64,000 bases of DNA, taken from the NCBI RefSeq assembly GCF_017591425.1, contig NW_024466512.1, positions 25,597,501 to 25,661,500 of the forward strand, in the 5' to 3' direction. This DNA comes from Ochotona curzoniae. Taxonomy: Eukaryota; Chordata; Mammalia; Lagomorpha; Ochotonidae. Below the pieces are notes generated by a model, which was given only the letters and a program-made list of their open reading frames with translations, did no database searches and was not told where the DNA came from. A program made the translations under genes and the position numbers. This document shows positions 45,430-57,103 of the stretch, piece by piece. Each line of letters starts with the position of its first letter. Positions within the stretch are counted from its first letter, which is position 1.

Positions 45430-46300
45430 AATGAGTATTATGTAGAGAGACAGTATATATAATGACAATAAAGTAAACATATGTATTCCCCACTGAACTT
45501 AAGAAATAAGATGGGGCCCGGCGCGGTGGCACAAGTGGTTAAAGGTCCTCACCTTGCACGCCCGGGATCCCATATGGGCGCCGGTTCTAATCCCGGCAGC
45601 CCCGCTTCCCTTCCAGCTCCCTGCCTGTGGCCCGGGAAAGCAGTCGAGGACGGCCCAAAGCTTTGGGAACCTGCACCCGCGCGCATGGGAGACCCGGAAG
45701 AGGCTCCTGGCTTCGGATCGGCATAGTATCGGCCCGTTGCGCTCACTTGGGGAGTGAATCATCGGACGGAAGATCTTCCTCTCTGTCTCTCCTCTCTGTA
45801 TATCCACCTTTCCAATGAAAAAATAATAAAAATAAATCTTTAAAAAAAAAAGAAATAAGATGCTATCTTTCCCCCTCTCTTTAGTCTCTCTCCCTGGTAA
45901 TCATTCCCCTAAATTTTGCACTTATCATTTCCTTCCCTGATTTTAGCATGCATCTCAATAATATGCTCTTTAGTTTTATGTGTCTTTAATTTTTAAATAA
46001 ATATGGGTGTGCTGTATCTACCTCTTTAGCTTGCCTTCAGATTTCCTTTGCCGTTAATCCATTGCTGCTGCAGTTGGCATTCATTCATTTTCACTTTTGG
46101 ATAGTACTCCATCTTGTAACTACTCCACAATTCACTTCTTTGCTCTCCTATTAATTGGTAGCTGTTTTTATATCTGTTATGTAATACATAGAACTTTTAT
46201 CTGTCATATATATTTTTAATTTGTTATATATATTTTATATCTGTAATACAATATCTAGGGCTGTTTTCCCCCACCTGTTAGATACAGCACTTCTGGGAAA
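45430..46300 (-). mobile_element. L1 fragment, antisense, interrupted by a young CSINE
   Basis: 45900-46170 reads AACTACTCCACAATTCACTT and GATAGTACTCCATCTTG in the order expected for a reversed L1. The left flank at 45430-45513 seems to be its continuation. Confidence 0.65.
45514..45850 (+). mobile_element. Youngest full-length CSINE, plus strand, with Pol III boxes
   Basis: It begins GGGCCCGGCGCGGTGGCACA, has an A box TGGCACAAGTGG at 45527-45538 and a B box GGTTCTAATCC at 45583-45593, then a complete body and an AAAATAAATCTTTAAA tail. The 13-base AAGAAATAAGATG flanks it at 45501-45513 and 45850-45862. The CpG-rich 5' end shows it is young. It derives from a tRNA but is not a tRNA gene. Confidence 0.96.
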
Positions 46301-48190
46301 ACTTCTGCACATGATGTAGGTGCACACAATTAGCAGTGCTCTGCAACATCTGTAAAGCTCGGTCTTAGCTACATATGTCATCAAACTTATTAGATAATAG
46401 CAAACTGTTTCCACAGTGATTACAGCTAATGCCTTTATCATCAACATAGATGTAGACCTCACACATTTTTTAAAGTTTGGGATTGTCAGTTCTCACGTTA
46501 GTCTAGTGACTGATTAATTTCCATGTGCACTGTTTCATGTGGGTTGTGCCTGAGTGCCCATAGTGGTACGTTGCTGTAGTGTGCACTGTGGAACCTCGCT
46601 GTGTGGCCTCATTCCTGTCACAGGTCACCTGCGAAGGCTTGCTGTTGTCACCTTCCATCCTTGTGCTGACCCTCTTGGGTACGTTGGCCCTGGAACATGA
46701 GGCTACCACACATGTCCAACCTGGAAAAGCAGACTCTCATTTTTATCATGTCAGACTAAATACAGTAAAAAGAAGAAAGACGAGTGGCTGTAAAAAGAAA
46801 AAGCAGAAGTAGAGCCCTTGCCCGTGTCTTTTTCTCTGGGGAGTAAGTTGCCAGGTGCAGAGCAGAGTTGTTGGTGGAGAGAAAAGTCAAGTGGCACATG
46901 AGGTGCCCTGTGCAGTGCCTCAGATGGAGAGAGCAGATTGTTCTCCTCCCAGCCCAGAAGCCTGGTTTTCCTCAGCTTTGTTTGCACCATTCCCGCCTAC
47001 CTGTGTGTTCTGCTTAGGAACTGAGAAAGAGAAAGGACCGGAGTCTAAGTCTCCTTGAGGATGCACTGCCAGAAAACTGAGCTGTCAGCCTGGGGGAAAT
47101 AAAGGCTGTGAAAGGCCGCAGGAGGCAAGCCCTGGGGCTTTTCTTAGGACAATTTGCTGGTCAGGCCAAACAATGGTCCCACCTTCAGGGACCCTGAAGA
47201 TTCTGCTCCTGAACATCTGGTCAGACCAGAAATTCTCAGGCACTGTGTGAACGCAAATAGTCAGGGTGGCCTGGAGCAACACCGAATCTCTGTCTACACA
47301 AAGAAGAGGTGCTGGGAAGAGGAGGAGGGCAAGAATTCACCCAGGAGTTCCACCACTGCCACTGCCATGCTGTCACCACTGCCTCTTCCTCATCAGTTGT
47401 CTGCTTCTCCCTCGGTCTGCAGCCAGACCTTGGGTCTGTGGAGGGAGTGGCAGGGAAGCCTTCCGCCTTGTGCTTTGTGGATCCTGCAGGCTTGGTAGAG
47501 GATTTTTCTCCCTCCTTGGCCGTGAGAACCATGCACCTTCCCTCACAAGAGGCGCTAACATGCCCACTGGCTGTTGGGAAGCAAGGCTAGCTTTGAAGGC
47601 AGCACCTGATAATTTTCTTCTTTTTGATCCTAATATGTCTTCTGCTCCCTGTGAGGCAGATACACCAGTGCTGTTCTGACCAGGTAGGAGGAAGTGTCCA
47701 CCTCTGGATGGAACCTGTCCCTGCAGCTGCTGTTCCCTCCTCAGACCTCATCCTACATCTCTGTGCTCTGGATACCTCTAGATGTGGCTTGTCATTAGGT
47801 CTGATGGGGGTTGGAGGAGGGGAATGGAATAAGCAATGGACCGGGACAGGAGGGACAAAAGCAGGGAGGGGTAGGTCCTTCTGCCTGATGTGAGCATCGC
47901 ATGGTTAGGAAGCTGTGAAATGTGTTCCCTGGGAACTTTTGGTTTTGTTTGGAAACATCTGGCTATCAGCAAGGTACCTCTGCATCTACCAGCAGAGAAG
48001 GGGGCCACGTGTCTTCTGAAAGAGGTCATTTCCTCTTTGCCAAGGATCCCTGGGACCTCCCCCGAAATGACCTTGTCCAGTTTGCCCAGCCTTTTTAAAG
48101 TAGCTCTCTGGGAATAGAAGGACTGTAACTCTCTGAGCAAACTGTTATCAACTGTGTCACTGCCACCCTCGTATTTAATGAAAACCGAGT
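46301..48190. other. Intergenic stretch upstream of BLNK, no clear feature
   Basis: No recognised gene or repeat. GC-richer from 46850. Several 90-140-codon frames overlap here on both strands and look accidental. Confidence 0.45.
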
Positions 48191-48200
48191 CGGTGGAGTA

Positions 48201-48231
48201 TGTGTGTGTGTGTGTGTGTGTATGTGTGTGT
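48201..48231. repeat. (GT)n microsatellite near BLNK promoter
   Basis: GT repeat with one AT interruption, about 560 bases upstream of the BLNK ATG. Confidence 0.95.
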
Positions 48232-48559
48232 AAAGGAACAGAATGGAAAATGCCATTTTCAAGGAAAGGTTCTGTGAGTGGAAAAGCTCCTGGGTTCTAT
48301 TGCAAAGGGGCAGATCTTCCTTAGAGACATTGGAACAGACTGGATCATTCTGCCTTCTTTCCGGCCCAGGACATGGCTGGTGACAGCAGCAGCACCTGTG
48401 GAAAGCAAGGCTCATACAGGCTTGGGATAAGCAGGAAGAGTGAGCAGCCAGAAACTCATCCCGATTAGCTTCTGCAAAGCTGATTATGACAGGAAGAGGA
48501 CAGAAAGCAATTGTGTGCCCAGTAGGTTTCACTATTAAAGTTTACACAGCATGAAGTAA

Positions 48560-48793
48560 TCGGTCAAACCGGCTGGCTCCCCAGATCACATGACTGTGTA
48601 GAAACTTGATTAGGCGCTCAGGCAAGTTTTACTTCTCCTGGGAGCGGGGTTTTGCCAGCAGCCCGTGCGCTCAGAGATCGGGCTCCTGTGACGCAGCCTG
48701 GGACAGAGGCTTTGCCGTGCTGAGCCCTCAGGGCGCCAGCAACTGCTCAGGCTCCCGCTGGATGTGACGAGTCTCTTAGAGTTACCGGGAACA
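48560..48793 (+). promoter_or_regulatory. BLNK: Probable BLNK promoter and 5' untranslated region
   Basis: The 230 bases before the BLNK ATG are GC-richer than their surroundings and free of recognisable repeats. A CACATGAC E-box-like site lies near 48588, a TGACGCAG AP-1/CRE-like site near 48690, and a TATTAAAG A/T-rich motif near 48533. None fixes the start site. The call rests mainly on position ahead of exon 1. Confidence 0.5.
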
Positions 48794-48840
48794 ATGGACA
48801 AGCTCAATAAAATCACTGTCCCTGCCAGTCAGAAGTTGAG
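48794..48840 (+). CDS. BLNK: BLNK first coding exon
   Basis: The ATG at 48794 opens a 47-base coding segment reading MDKLNKITVPASQKL plus two bases of an arginine codon, followed by a GTAAGA donor. This is the N-terminus of B-cell linker protein (BLNK, SLP-65), the cytoplasmic adaptor phosphorylated by SYK that couples the pre-BCR and BCR to BTK, PLCG2, VAV and GRB2. The residues form the start of the leucine-zipper-like region used for membrane association. The exon ends in phase 2. The location 31.5 kb from divergently oriented DNTT agrees with mammalian gene order. The rest of the gene is off the right edge. Confidence 0.95.
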
Positions 48841-48890
48841 GTAAGATTTCCCCCCACCAAACACTTACTCTTCTCTTCCTCTACTTTTGT

Positions 48891-49830
48891 TTTTTTATCC
48901 CACTCTTGCTGTATTTCAGCAATGTTGAATTCCTGGAATACTTGACCAGTTCCAAGGAAACGGGTGGCAATTGGTACACAGAAGTGGCCTGAGTTTCTAA
49001 AGAAATGCGTAGGAACAGTGAGCCTCCCCTAGCTGGCTTGCACCAAGCTTAGAATGAAGTAGAAAGCTCTACGGAGATTTAAAAAAAAAAAAAAAAAAGA
49101 AGGAAAAAAGGCAAGGCCTTGGATTGAAACTTTTCCAAAGGAACATTACTCTACACTGCATGCATGCTTATTTTATTGTTACTATTTAATTTTAAGGATA
49201 GTTTTATTTCTGTATTTTACAAGTATCTAACAGTGTAGCAGGGTCCTCGTATTTGTCTTCCCAATGCCCTCAGATCACTGTAACAATTACTTATAAAAAG
49301 CCACTTAGAATAAACCAGAAGGGCATGAGTCAAGCAGCTGCGGGAAAAAGCGACTTCCCAAATTTTAATTTTTGAAGTTTATTTTCTTTGCTTCATCATA
49401 ATGACATCATGGATTTTGGAGATGGGACATTTTAACTGTTCCAGGAGTGTTTGATATTCCAGCTAACTTCACCAGTTTTTCACCACATGATGATCTGTAG
49501 CCGACTGGTAGTCACAACTAATTAGGAAATGGAAAATGGGCATCTTGGGGTTGAAAATGAAGAAAAAATAACTTGGACGTGGCAGAGGGCAACCATGTAC
49601 AAGCCAGAATACTGGTGGAAGGAAGGAAAGAACTCTTGAAATCATGGAGGTAGACACAGTTGAGATGGATAGTGACTGAGAGTTGTTATGTAGTGCATTA
49701 AGACAAATAAGTGGGCTATAGATGTTGTTTCAGAGGCAGGTTGAAATGAGCTACTGGTGTGGCATCAGCAGCGGTTGCTGTCAGCCATTTCGAGGCATGG
49801 TGTTGAGTGAACAGCACGGTGAGCACTGAT
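48891..49830. other. BLNK: BLNK intron 1 segment, no clear feature
   Basis: A poly-A tract at 49080-49099 is the only landmark. Confidence 0.5.
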
Positions 49831-49839
49831 GGAGATGAG

Positions 49840-50430
49840 GATGTGTCTCAGTCAGTCTTGTAGCTGCTACACCCTTAGGAGGACATGGAGGAGGGAGGCA
49901 ACACAACGGACATGGCGATTGACTCAATAGGTGCAAGAAAGAACTAGGGAGACTGGGAGAGCATTCCTGGAGGACATGCTTCAAGAGCTGGGCTTTGAGA
50001 GGCAAGGCCAATAAGAAGAGTGAAAGATGTGCTGTGTGCTGGGAGGAAGGAAGGCAGAAGTTGACACTCAAAGTGAGACAGCAATGTGGTCCAGCTGTGG
50101 GGCAGGAGGAGAGTTTTTCTGCACACAGGGGCTGTAGAGTGGACTATGTGGGACCTAGAGCCTGATCGGTTTTTGTGGCTGTGTAGAGTGAGACCCACTC
50201 ACAAGGGACAGTGAGCAACCATGGTAGCAGGCCAGCAGGCTATGTTGTTAGACCTACTGGTTTAAGAGAAATGCACAGGACAGATTGGAGGAGAAGGGAG
50301 CCTAGAAGCAGGGGTATTAGTGTAAGCCAGGTGAGGAAAGCTTGACTAACTGCAGCATCTAGAGTTACAGATCTCTGCCTGGGTGCCACAGTGAGAAAGG
50401 AAAGAGAAGCAGGTGACACATGGCAAGGAA
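49840..50430 (-). mobile_element. L2-like element, antisense
   Basis: GGAGAGCATTCCTGGAGGAC, GAGCTGGGCTTTGAGAGGC, GACAGATTGGAGGAGAAGGG and GGGTATTAGTGTAAGCCAGG follow the reversed L2 order over nearly 600 bases. Confidence 0.7.
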
Positions 50431-52550
50431 ACAAACAAGGAATGGATGCAGGACTTCTCTCAAATGAAAAAGAGAATTCCTAAGGCCCTTAACAGATACA
50501 TTCTTTAAACTAAAGCTATTGTAAACCTAGAACTTATTCCAGGAAACCCAGATGGGACTCTAACTAAAAGCAATAGAGTGTAAATTATTTTATGATTCCT
50601 CTCTCCGGGAACAAAGTCCAGCTTGATCACAGAGTTGTTGAGAGGCAATGGACAACCATAGATTATAGGGAAGAAAACCAAAATTATATTGTGGATATCA
50701 TACACAACACTCAGCTGCTTAAAGTAACTTCTCTTTCTCCACGTGGTTATATAATTGTCTTTACAGAATGACCTGTTTAAGTAGCATGTGCACTGTTGAC
50801 GTGTAACTTTTCAAAGAAGTGAGATTTCAAACAAATAGATATAAAACTTCATCTTAAATCTTTTCTGTAAATAGGAGGAATGGCAAGGTGGCAAGGTATT
50901 CAACCCCTCACCCCATGAGCTGTGTCCTCTTCCCTTATTGGTTAATGTCAATTCAAAGAGTTGCCTACCTAGGCAATTATTTAACACTTGAAGACAGCAT
51001 AATTAGAGAGCTCTGTTGGTATTCTTGAGCTTAGCCAGTCTTACATGGGAATTTGCTCAAATTCTTCGAGTAGGAAGGAATGCCCTGATCCTGGATGCTG
51101 AAGGAATGATGAACAGTTTCAACTAAGGAAAGGAAGACAGGCCTTCTCAAAATGAAGGAGATGGTCACAGCTGGATATGGGTAATGACCCTGAGAGTTTC
51201 TGTGTAGAATTGAGACAAAGAAGGTGGCTTCCTTGGTGACCACAGAGGTATGTGAGATGATTCTCACTTTTTTGCCCCATGTGGCACCACTATGTGAAGT
51301 AGGCTTCTATGTTGGTAGTTCATAGGCTCCCCTGTTCTTAGCTGTGCTTTTCCCTTGCTTTGATAATGGAATGATATCAGAGAGCTAGATTCTCAACCCT
51401 TGCATTATGAACAGTCCTATAATCATGAAAATTGCACACTTAGGGGTGAGCATTTCAAAATTCACATTCAATATTACTGAGATCATTTCAATATTCACTG
51501 AAAACATTCTTCCCACATTCTATTTAAATTAATTTTAAAAGTCAGTTTTAATTTCCTAATTGACTTGCCCTCTATTTTTATTTCTGGAGCACATGCACAT
51601 ACCCACTAATTTTTATAAATAGAAAAGGTCTTTGCCACAAGTGTGTGCAAATTACCAATTTCCAATATTACCTTACTTGTTAAAGAATCATTGATTTTTC
51701 AGTCAGACAAACCAATGTTTGTCTGATTCAAGGCAAATTTATTTAAACTCATTGGTCCTATTCACCTGTAAGATAAAGTGGATCACTACAGTATCAATGT
51801 CACAAGGATAGTGTGTTAAATAGCTTGCTATTGACAGGTGAAAACCATGTGACAACATGATCCTGGCACATTGTAATTAATGGATTTTAAATTAGCATTT
51901 ACAGATATTATAACTCTGGAATTGTGCAATTGCTTTTCTGTTTGTAAACAAAGGACTTTACACTCATCTTTGATAAGTTGTTTATTAGTTTCACTTCTTC
52001 TTTCTGGCTATTTTGATGATCACATCTATTGATTCTGACAGCTGTGACATTTAGCTTTGTGTGGGGTGCAGGTGTAGCAAACATCCCTTGTCTGTCTTCA
52101 TCTAAGACTGTGGAGCAGGACAGAGCCCTTTCTTGGGTTTCTGGGTCTCACTTCCCAGGAATGTCATTTGACAAGTGCTAGGATGTGCTTTCTCTTCTCA
52201 GGTCTTGGAATTTCCAATTGGGGTTCCCAATCCCTTGACTTTCCAAGTCTTCGGAATAATTTCACCTCCTTCTGTCCTTTCCACCACCAGATCTTTCTTT
52301 TTCGCTCTCTTTCTCTCTGTTTCAGTCAGTAGTATCACAACCCTTAACTCTGACTCATCCTTCTCTCTTCAACTCCCTTACACCCACTCACCTACCACGC
52401 CCAATTTTTCCTCTGGGAAACTTGCATTATTTGCCTTTTTGTCTCCATTTCTGCCACATCAGCCTGCCTGGGTCCTCATCTCTCCTGCATGCCCATCTAT
52501 AAGATGAACTTGGACTCTGCAATTCCTCAGGCCCCTTTCAGCTCTGCTGC
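50431..52550. other. BLNK: BLNK intron 1 segment, AT-rich
   Basis: 51700-51880 resembles an antisense MIR piece (TTGGTCCTATTCACCTGTAA). A CT-rich stretch lies at 52180-52500. No exon found. Confidence 0.45.
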
Positions 52551-52556
52551 TATATT

Positions 52557-52699
52557 AGAGACCATAATATATATAATATAATATGATATAATATAATATA
52601 ATATAAGCCAAATATATAGATTATATATACCATAATATATAAAATAATATAATATATAATAATATATACCATAATATATGTATATGTATTATGGTCTCT
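52557..52699. repeat. 143-bp AT-rich inverted repeat
   Basis: The 13-base AGAGACCATAATA at 52557-52569 is exactly complementary to TATTATGGTCTCT at 52687-52699. The interior is nearly all A and T with further ACCATAATATAT copies, so a long hairpin could form. Confidence 0.93.
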
Positions 52700-52789
52700 C
52701 TATATATAATGTCTTCTATAGATACCATTGTATTCCATGGCCCAAAGGAAATATCTATGAATATATATAGTGTCAATATAATTGGAGTC

Positions 52790-52990
52790 CAGAGGGCTGA
52801 CTCTAGCTACCAACTATTAATTGTGAGTCCTGAAGAAGTCCTTCAATCTGTTTAAGCTTTAATTTAATCAACTGTCTAATGAAACTAAAGATATCTTCCT
52901 TACAGGCTTATTGTAAGGATCACTAAGACTGTGTAGGCTGAAGTACACAGAATAGTATTTGCCATTTGGTCAGTACAACAGGTAAATAAA
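52790..52990 (-). mobile_element. MIR element, antisense
   Basis: CTGTCTAATGAAACTAAAGA, TTACAGGCTTATTGTAAGGA and GAAGTACACAGAATAGTATT fit the reversed MIR order. Confidence 0.65.
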
Positions 52991-52999
52991 AAAGCAAAC

Positions 53000-55600
53000 C
53001 CAACAACCAGTATGTCAAGCCCACTCAGGTGAGTGCTTGTTTGCTGTCTCTGCCTCTTCCATTAATGGCTCTGACTCCATTGTAGTGGAGGGACAAGCAG
53101 AGCAGGGTGCTGCAAACGAGAGGCACAGCATCCAATGGCAGACAAGATAGGCACCCCAGGTAGTCTGGCTTCCCATTTCTGGGAACTGCCTATCTGAGCC
53201 TTCTTGTGTCACATCAATGGGTAGATACTCAAAGAAATCCATGACTTGTAAGTTCGATCCAATGGCCAAATTCTGGATAAAGCTGGACAAGTCCTGGAGC
53301 AGAATGAGTTGCCCTGATACCATAACCTGGTACATTGTATAAAAGACAAACCTAGGAGAGGAGGGGAGGGGATCTGTATTGGTCCGTCTTTTGACATCTT
53401 CTCAGTCAGTGGCCACACAGCATAGATAGGCAACAGTTCTCCCAACAGCCAGGACAGTGTTCCTGAGACAGTGGTGCATAGTTTTTGAAACTGATGGGTG
53501 AGTTTAGAAGGTATAATCTTTCTTTTAAAGAATCTATTCCAGCTCTACTATGAAGCAATTCACCATCTTCCCTCCTATCCTCATCCAGAGCTCAGAAAAT
53601 AGGTTCTGTGGCTCTCCTGTGTGTGTGTTATGGATAACGATGGAGAAGTAGATGTAAGAGCTCCAGGCTGTTGTGGAGCTGTTGACTGTTGAATTCATTC
53701 ATGCGGGATCCTAGACTCTGCCTCTAAGTTAACAGGGCTGCAATTCTCTTGCCCACTATAGGGACAGTCTCATCAAGAGACTTGGCCACTCAACCTATGC
53801 TCTGTTTCTGAAGCACAGCAAACATAGAGGTTGCCCCTCTGCTACTGGAATTGTGATTAAATTCCATCTGGTCCCTCTAAAATCTCACAGATTTTGGGCC
53901 ACTCTGCTTCTTTACAATGGCATTGCTGATTCCCATTTATTCTATCGGTTATGGACATTTAGGCTCTCAGGGAAAGCTTTAGTTTTGTCATTCTGTGTTA
54001 TTATTGGGCTTCTTGGCCTGTAGCAACCAAGCATGTGATTAGAAGGTAAAAGGATGACACATCTGCTGTTCCAGAAATGGGTCCCACCTGTTGATAGGGT
54101 GGAATCCCAGCCCGCATCTGAGTGCCTACTGGGGTATGACTGGCTACTATGCTCTGGGCCCCTCATGATCTCAGGGCTCCCCAGTACTGTTGTAGGGCAG
54201 CAACTTTCTGACTGCACTAGTGGCACTCGAGGCTGGATGGCCTGGCCTGCAGGGGAAACTCCATTTTAGGAAGTTACACTCTTGGCTGTGTGTCAACCCT
54301 CCACCTTAATGCTGACTCACTCGGTTTCCCATCCCTGTTCTCCACCTGAACATGACCAAACCTGTCCTCCTTCACTTCCACCCTCCCAGCTCCACAGCTG
54401 AGAGTTCTCTACTCCCCAAAGAGTTTCTCTCACCTTCTCCTCCATTCTGAAAGTGAGTCCACCAGTAGCCACACCTTCAGGATGATTTTTTTGTTTTGTT
54501 TTGATATTTTCTCAACTCTTTTCAGCACCATTTAGGACTCCAGGCCCTCTAAATGACCATTTTCCTTGGTCTAACATAGTTGTGTCAGTGCTTAGTTCAA
54601 ACTCAAGGCAAGGAAGCAGCATGAAGAACACATGGTATCTCCCTTCTACACTACCTTCTCCATTGACCAATTACATTCCTCATTACCTAGAAGCATCCTT
54701 ATCTCCCAGGAGGTAAGCCAGGGGCCTTGGATCCATTCCACAGTCCATCCCTTGCCACATGCAGCAGAGACCACCGAGCTTCCCCAGGAGGGAGGGTGGC
54801 CATACAGCTGCTCACGTCTCCATGGTCCAGTGCTTGGCTTAATGCTCTGTTGTTGTAGTGGTCCCAGAATTCTTAACAGTTTTGAACAAGAGTCCCTGCA
54901 TTTTCATTTTTCACTTGTACCCCAATGCTGGTCAACAGTTCCCTGAACTGTGGCAGCTTGCCCTGAAATATGTAGACACACATGTGTCAGTGAAACATGG
55001 AGTCCCATCTCGAAAGAACCTGAGAAGTCATTGCCTCTCCAGCCTCCTTAGGTGTCAGGTAGGAAAGCTGAGGCCCACAGCAGCAAAGCCACTGGTTCCA
55101 GCTCTCACCAACAGAGCTGACCCTAGAGCCCCACCTCCATGTTTGCCTACAAGGAGGGAGGGGAGTAGACACACCCTCGCATTTTCCTCTCTCTGTGTAA
55201 TTGACCAGCCAATGCAATCACCAAGCTTAGTCTGCTTGCATATATTTCCTAGACTTTTTTTTTAACTAAAAGGCAGACAAATTACTATTAATAAATCCCA
55301 CGAAGTTCTATAGAATCCACACTGTCAGTGTTTCAGGTTACTCCAAGATTCCAGGCCTGAACCTGACTTCCGTGCCAACTCAGGCCTATTTGGTATCATA
55401 CTGCTATATACTTTTCAAAGAATGCCCCCACAATAGTTCTTGTCATGAGGATGAGCTATAATTACAAAGCACAGAGCTGGGCTTGCATACAGACTGAGTG
55501 TGCTGCATTAGCTCAGTGTAATTTCATGCTGGGCTTGCATAGTGTGCTACCCTAGTGCAATGTAATTTCAGAAGCACCTCTGGAGGGTGGTTTGATGGAA
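53000..55600. other. BLNK: BLNK intron 1 segment, unassigned
   Basis: A 107-codon open frame at 53015-53335 (minus) and its neighbour at 53209-53445 are not recognised and may be chance or a decayed gene or repeat. Nothing else firm. Confidence 0.4.
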
Positions 55601-55873
55601 AGAATGTAAACTCTGGAATGAAGCTGATAGGCTTAAATACTGTCTCTGCATTTGTGTCTACCTGCCGCACAGAAGGGTTCATCAAGAGCTGTCAGCTGAA
55701 CCAATAGAGTATAATTCCCAAAAGTGGTGATAAGGAGGGAAAGGAGCTGGGGGATCACCCCAGTTGACAGAGTTCCCTGGTGAAGCTGTATCCCTGGGAA
55801 CTTGAGCAGAGGATAAGGGAATGTGAGTTCAACCATAGACCAAAATGCCCTCCTCTGTGCTGCTGCTGCTGTG

Positions 55874-55896
55874 GGGTGTGTGTGCGTGTGTGTGTG
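55874..55896. repeat. Short (GT)n tract
   Basis: GT repeat with one CG interruption, preceded by (GCT)n. Confidence 0.9.
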
Positions 55897-56009
55897 GTTT
55901 TTTCCCTTTACAACCTCACTGGATTCCAAGTGTGAAAAGTTGCAGTGGGAGCACTATTTTTCAAGCACATTGAGTGTGTGAACTCAATACTGTACTCCAA
56001 AGCAAGAAA

Positions 56010-56067
56010 GGGCATCCCAGCACATGCAAGGCAAGGACTTTGGCCGCTAGGCTACCATACCGGGCCC
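56010..56067 (-). mobile_element. CSINE 5'-end fragment only, minus strand
   Basis: GGCATCCCAGCACATGCAAG through CTAGGCTACCATACCGGGCC is the first 60 or so bases of the SINE in antisense, without its 3' end. This truncation polarity is unusual. Confidence 0.82.
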
Positions 56068-56461
56068 TCAACAATTCTTAATGTGACCAAAGCAAAAGCA
56101 TTTGTTTGAACACCTTAAAATTCACATTAAAACAAACATTCAATTATAAATAACGTGAACATAGGTTTCCTTTTGCAGGGATGAAATCTTGGAGATAGAA
56201 AATACCACTAAGTTTAAATGACAAATCCAGATTACATATGTCTAGCCATGATAAAATACTGACAATGAAAGTATTTACCATGAATCAGTATATTCAAAAA
56301 TCAGTGTTTTCGATCATATTTTTAGAAAATTATATGTTGTTTCAAAGTTTTCTTTAAATGTATTATTGAGAAACATTTTCTGGTATTTTTGAAGGATGAC
56401 AACAGTACCTTTCATCTCAACCCTTATACATAAAATATTCCCAATATCTTTTGAAACTAAA

Positions 56462-56645
56462 ATTCCAGGAAGGCTTCCGGCTTTGATCTGGCACAGCCCT
56501 GGCCTGGCCAATGCGATCTTTTGGGGTGTGAGCCAACAGATGGGTATCTCTCCCTCTCTCTGTAATTCTGTGTCTCTCTCTGTAATTCTGTTCTCCAAAT
56601 AAACAAATAAATATTAAAAAGATTCATATTAAAAATAAACAAATA
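56462..56645 (+). mobile_element. CSINE 3' half, plus strand
   Basis: GGAAGGCTTCCGGCTTTGAT, GAGCCAACAGATGGGTATCT, then a 19-base unit TCTCTCTCTGTAATTCTGT present twice, and an AAACAAATAAATATT tail. Confidence 0.85.
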
Positions 56646-56821
56646 AATTCAAAGTCTAGGAAAAAGAGTTTAACTGAATCACACTTGTCCAGTTAAACGG
56701 GAAATACCATCCCTCAACAATCACTCTTCCTGAAAATACATCTGCACTTTGTTCTGCAGAAATGGATGCCCAGACAATTAGGTGTCTATACGCTATCACC
56801 CCTTGCAGGCACAGCAAGGTT

Positions 56822-57103
56822 TTTGTTTGCTTTCTTGTTTTTTGAAAGGTAGATTTTACAGAGAGAGAATACCTTCCATCTGTTGGTTCATCCCCAAAAT
56901 GGCTGCAATGACCAGAGCTGAGCTGCTCCAAGCTGAGAGCCAGGAGCCTCTCTTCCAGGTCTCCCACATGGGTGCAAGGTCCCAAGAACTTGAGCCATCC
57001 TCTACTGCTTTTTCAGGCCATAATCAGAGAGCTAGATCAGAAGTGCAGCAGCAGGGACACGAATTGGCACCCATATGGGATATTGGTGCTACAGGGTAGA
57101 GGA
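56822..57103 (-). mobile_element. CSINE, minus strand
   Basis: GAAAGGTAGATTTTACAGAG, CCATCTGTTGGTTCATCCCC, GGTCTCCCACATGGGTGCAA and TTGGCACCCATATGGGATAT in antisense order. Confidence 0.9.

Larger units (their letters stand above)
17961..48550. other. DNTT-BLNK intergenic region, no gene recognised
   Basis: This is the space between two divergent lymphoid promoters. Every long open stretch I checked is a chance frame, often running through SINEs or CA/CT repeats, with no family resemblance. It is a mosaic of SINE, MIR, L1, L2 and MaLR remnants with unlabelled segments. Shared B- and T-lineage regulatory elements could lie here, but none can be called from sequence alone. Confidence 0.75.

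Noticed and set aside
45583..45593. tRNA-like B box
   Set aside because: Belongs to a CSINE with tail and target-site duplication, not to a tRNA gene; no cloverleaf acceptor stem follows.
48095..48532. 145-codon frame just upstream of BLNK (minus)
   Set aside because: Crosses a GT microsatellite and has no homologue I recognise.
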